Positions 62,577-64,000 of a stretch of DNA of 64,000 nt are shown one piece after another; positions within the stretch are counted from its first letter, which is position 1, and every line of letters begins with the position of its first letter. The DNA lies in assembly GCF_003609775.1 (NCBI RefSeq), contig NZ_AP018050.1, forward strand, positions 682,001 to 746,000. The letters run 5' to 3'. Origin of the DNA: Prevotella melaninogenica (GTDB lineage Bacteria > Bacteroidota > Bacteroidia > Bacteroidales > Bacteroidaceae). A program made the position numbers and the translations under genes. The notes below the pieces were generated by a model, which worked only from the letters and a program-made list of their open reading frames with translations, was not told where the DNA came from and ran no database searches.

Positions 62577-63860
62577 TTAAGCCTTCTTTGAAGGATGTGA
62601 GCCAATCAAAGCGTAGAAGAGCATGTAAGCCAACATACCAACGATGAGCCAGTAGCTCTGGATGTCGCCTACCTTTGTAGCCATAATGTTCTGAATCAAT
62701 GGCATAACACCACCACCAACAACCATGGTCATGAAGAGACCAGAAGCTGTAGCTGTGTACTTACCAAGACCCTCTGTAGCGAGGTTGAAGATAACACCCC
62801 ACATTACTGATGTACAGATACCGCAAAGGATGATGAGTAATACCTTTGTTGGAACCTCAGCCTCAATCCATGTGCTCTCTGCAATATTAGGAATTGTAAG
62901 GCTCATTGTATTTGCTTCTGGCATGAAGATAGCCACAATAAGAAGTACGAGAGCCAAGGCTGTTGTCACTGTAAGCTGTGTACGTGAAGATACCTTACCG
63001 CTGATGAAGGCACTTACGAAACGACCAACGAGCATCAACAACCAGTAGATACCAGCGATAAGACCTGCGATGGCAGCACTACCGAGTACACCACCTTCTG
63101 CAACTGGCTGACTGAGGTAGAACAGGAGCTGACCTGGAATACCCACCTCAATACCTACGTAGAAGAAGATTGCAATGATACCGAGCAACAACTGGCGATA
63201 GCCTAATGCGCCCTTGATACCACCAACAACATCAGCCTTCTCTGTCTCTGGCTCAGTCAACTGTGTAAACCAAACGATAAAGAATGATGCTGCAAAGATA
63301 ACCAATGCGATAAGCAACAATGGAGATACAACCTCAAGTGATGTACTCTTAGTAATCTCACCAATCATAGAACCTGCAACCATCGGAGTCAGTGTTGCTG
63401 CGAGTGAGTTCAATGATGCACCAGTCTGGATAAGCTGGTTACCACGGTTACCACCACCACCAAGAAGGTTCAACATTGGGTTTACTACAGTGTTCAAGAT
63501 ACAAACACAGAAACCACAAACGAAGGCACCAACAAGGTAAACTACGTATGTGCTGATTTCGTTTCCATCCATTCTACTGGAACCATATTGGATGGCAATA
63601 CCGATGAAACCAAGTGCCAAAGCAACAAGAGCAGTCTTCTTGTAACCATACTTTGTAATCATCATACCTGCTGGAATACCCATGAAGAGGTAAGCCAAGA
63701 AGTTCATCATGTTACCCATCATACCAGCCCAGTCATAGTGCTGTTTCCAAATTGTACCAAATGGTGCTGCCATGTTGGTAACGAAAGAGATCATAGCAAA
63801 TAGGAACATCATGGTGATAATTGCCACCAAGGTTCCTTTTTTGTTAGTTTGATTTTCCAT
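62577..63860 (-). CDS. Glucose/galactose MFS permease (FucP/GluP family)
   Basis: 427 residues with 12 membrane helices. FucP-family features: NFLAYLFMGIPAGMMITKYGYKKT (MFS loop motif), VNPMLNLLGGGGNRGNQLIQTGASLNSLAATLTP in helices 4-5 as separate shorter blocks, and GRFVSAFISGKVSSR. Imports galactose or glucose, probably by proton symport. Between galM and galK in the order usual for Bacteroidetes galactose operons. Confidence 0.88.
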   Translation of the reverse strand: MENQTNKKGTLVAIITMMFLFAMISFVTNMAAPFGTIWKQHYDWAGMMGNMMNFLAYLFMGIPAGMMITKYGYKKTALVALALGFIGIAIQYGSSRMDGNEISTYVVYLVGAFVCGFCVCILNTVVNPMLNLLGGGGNRGNQLIQTGASLNSLAATLTPMVAGSMIGEITKSTSLEVVSPLLLIALVIFAASFFIVWFTQLTEPETEKADVVGGIKGALGYRQLLLGIIAIFFYVGIEVGIPGQLLFYLSQPVAEGGVLGSAAIAGLIAGIYWLLMLVGRFVSAFISGKVSSRTQLTVTTALALVLLIVAIFMPEANTMSLTIPNIAESTWIEAEVPTKVLLIILCGICTSVMWGVIFNLATEGLGKYTATASGLFMTMVVGGGVMPLIQNIMATKVGDIQSYWLIVGMLAYMLFYALIGSHPSKKA

Positions 63861-63902
63861 TTTGATATTTCAATTTTTATTTATTATTTCGTTTTTGGAT
63901 GC

Positions 63903-64000
63903 TTATTTCTCTACACCAAACTTATAGATAGTTCTCTGTGTGTACTCCTTGCATGGCTCTAAGATGACTGAAGGGAAATAAGGATGGTTTGGACTGTCTG
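63903..64000 (-). CDS. galM: Aldose 1-epimerase, C-terminal end (partial)
   Basis: Last 32 codons of a minus-strand frame running off the window: SPNHPYFPSVILEPCKEYTQ followed by RTIYKFGVEK and TAA at 63903. The end pattern (FPSxxLxPxxxYxxxTIYKF) is typical of galactose mutarotase. Context with galK and the permease supports galM; it supplies the alpha-anomer for GalK. Confidence 0.82.
   Translation of the reverse strand, partial: DSPNHPYFPSVILEPCKEYTQRTIYKFGVEK

Overview
The window looks like the chromosome of an oral-type Prevotella or a close Bacteroidales relative. It is AT-rich. Most readable promoters fit the Bacteroidetes pattern TTTG-N19/20-TAnnTTTG, and Shine-Dalgarno sequences are rare. 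It carries a fimbrillin lipoprotein, a GH92 mannosidase, a Bacteroidales-type TssD (Hcp) and the Bacteroidetes galactose operon layout. The species call is inference; the family assignments come from motifs read in the proteins.

Layout. 1-3.1 kb: end of a GH92 alpha-mannosidase, then an APH-fold sugar kinase and a CBM9-like protein in one operon. 3.2-6.1 kb: ogt, a DUF308 membrane protein, a histidine phosphatase and a Gly/Tyr-rich exported protein. 6.7-8.7 kb: a promoter with a palindrome, an overlooked 53-residue ORF and a fimbrillin-like lipoprotein. 9.4-38.2 kb: a 29-kb type VI secretion cargo island, all on the minus strand. 38.8-52.3 kb: a capsule/exopolysaccharide locus (Wzi, WecA-type and WcaJ-type initiating transferases, two GT2 and one GT11 glycosyltransferases, Wzz, flippase, polymerase, SLBB export protein). 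52.4-57.9 kb: dinB, two zinc-ribbon membrane proteins, pyk and rpiB. 57.9-64 kb: tkt, a Nudix-like regulator, galK, a sugar MFS permease and the end of galM.

The island is the most interesting part. It reads tssD, vgrG, a 263-residue putative adaptor, an effector (PAAR-like DUF4280, beta-rich linker, GH19-like muramidase/chitinase fold, NlpC/P60-like tip) and an immunity lipoprotein, with gaps of 2-6 bp between the last four. A 3.72-kb stretch from mid-vgrG through the effector linker is repeated as a second module, whose effector ends in an M23 endopeptidase tip. Further downstream lie two 5'-truncated effectors that keep only the linker and toxin tip. One has an M15 carboxypeptidase domain plus an unknown domain; the other is a frameshifted copy of the NlpC/P60 tip. 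Seven related immunity lipoproteins fall into two subfamilies that match the two toxin tips, and four of them have no effector beside them. The region therefore looks like a tip-swapping effector locus joined to an orphan-immunity array. No sheath, baseplate or ClpV genes are in the window, so the apparatus must be encoded elsewhere.

Two interspersed non-coding repeats cut across the window: a 22-bp-period GCCCTTTTG repeat (3 copies) and a GCACC-ATTGGTGC palindromic repeat (4 copies, all downstream of genes). Several strong hairpin terminators separate convergent genes. I saw no tRNA, rRNA or CRISPR array.
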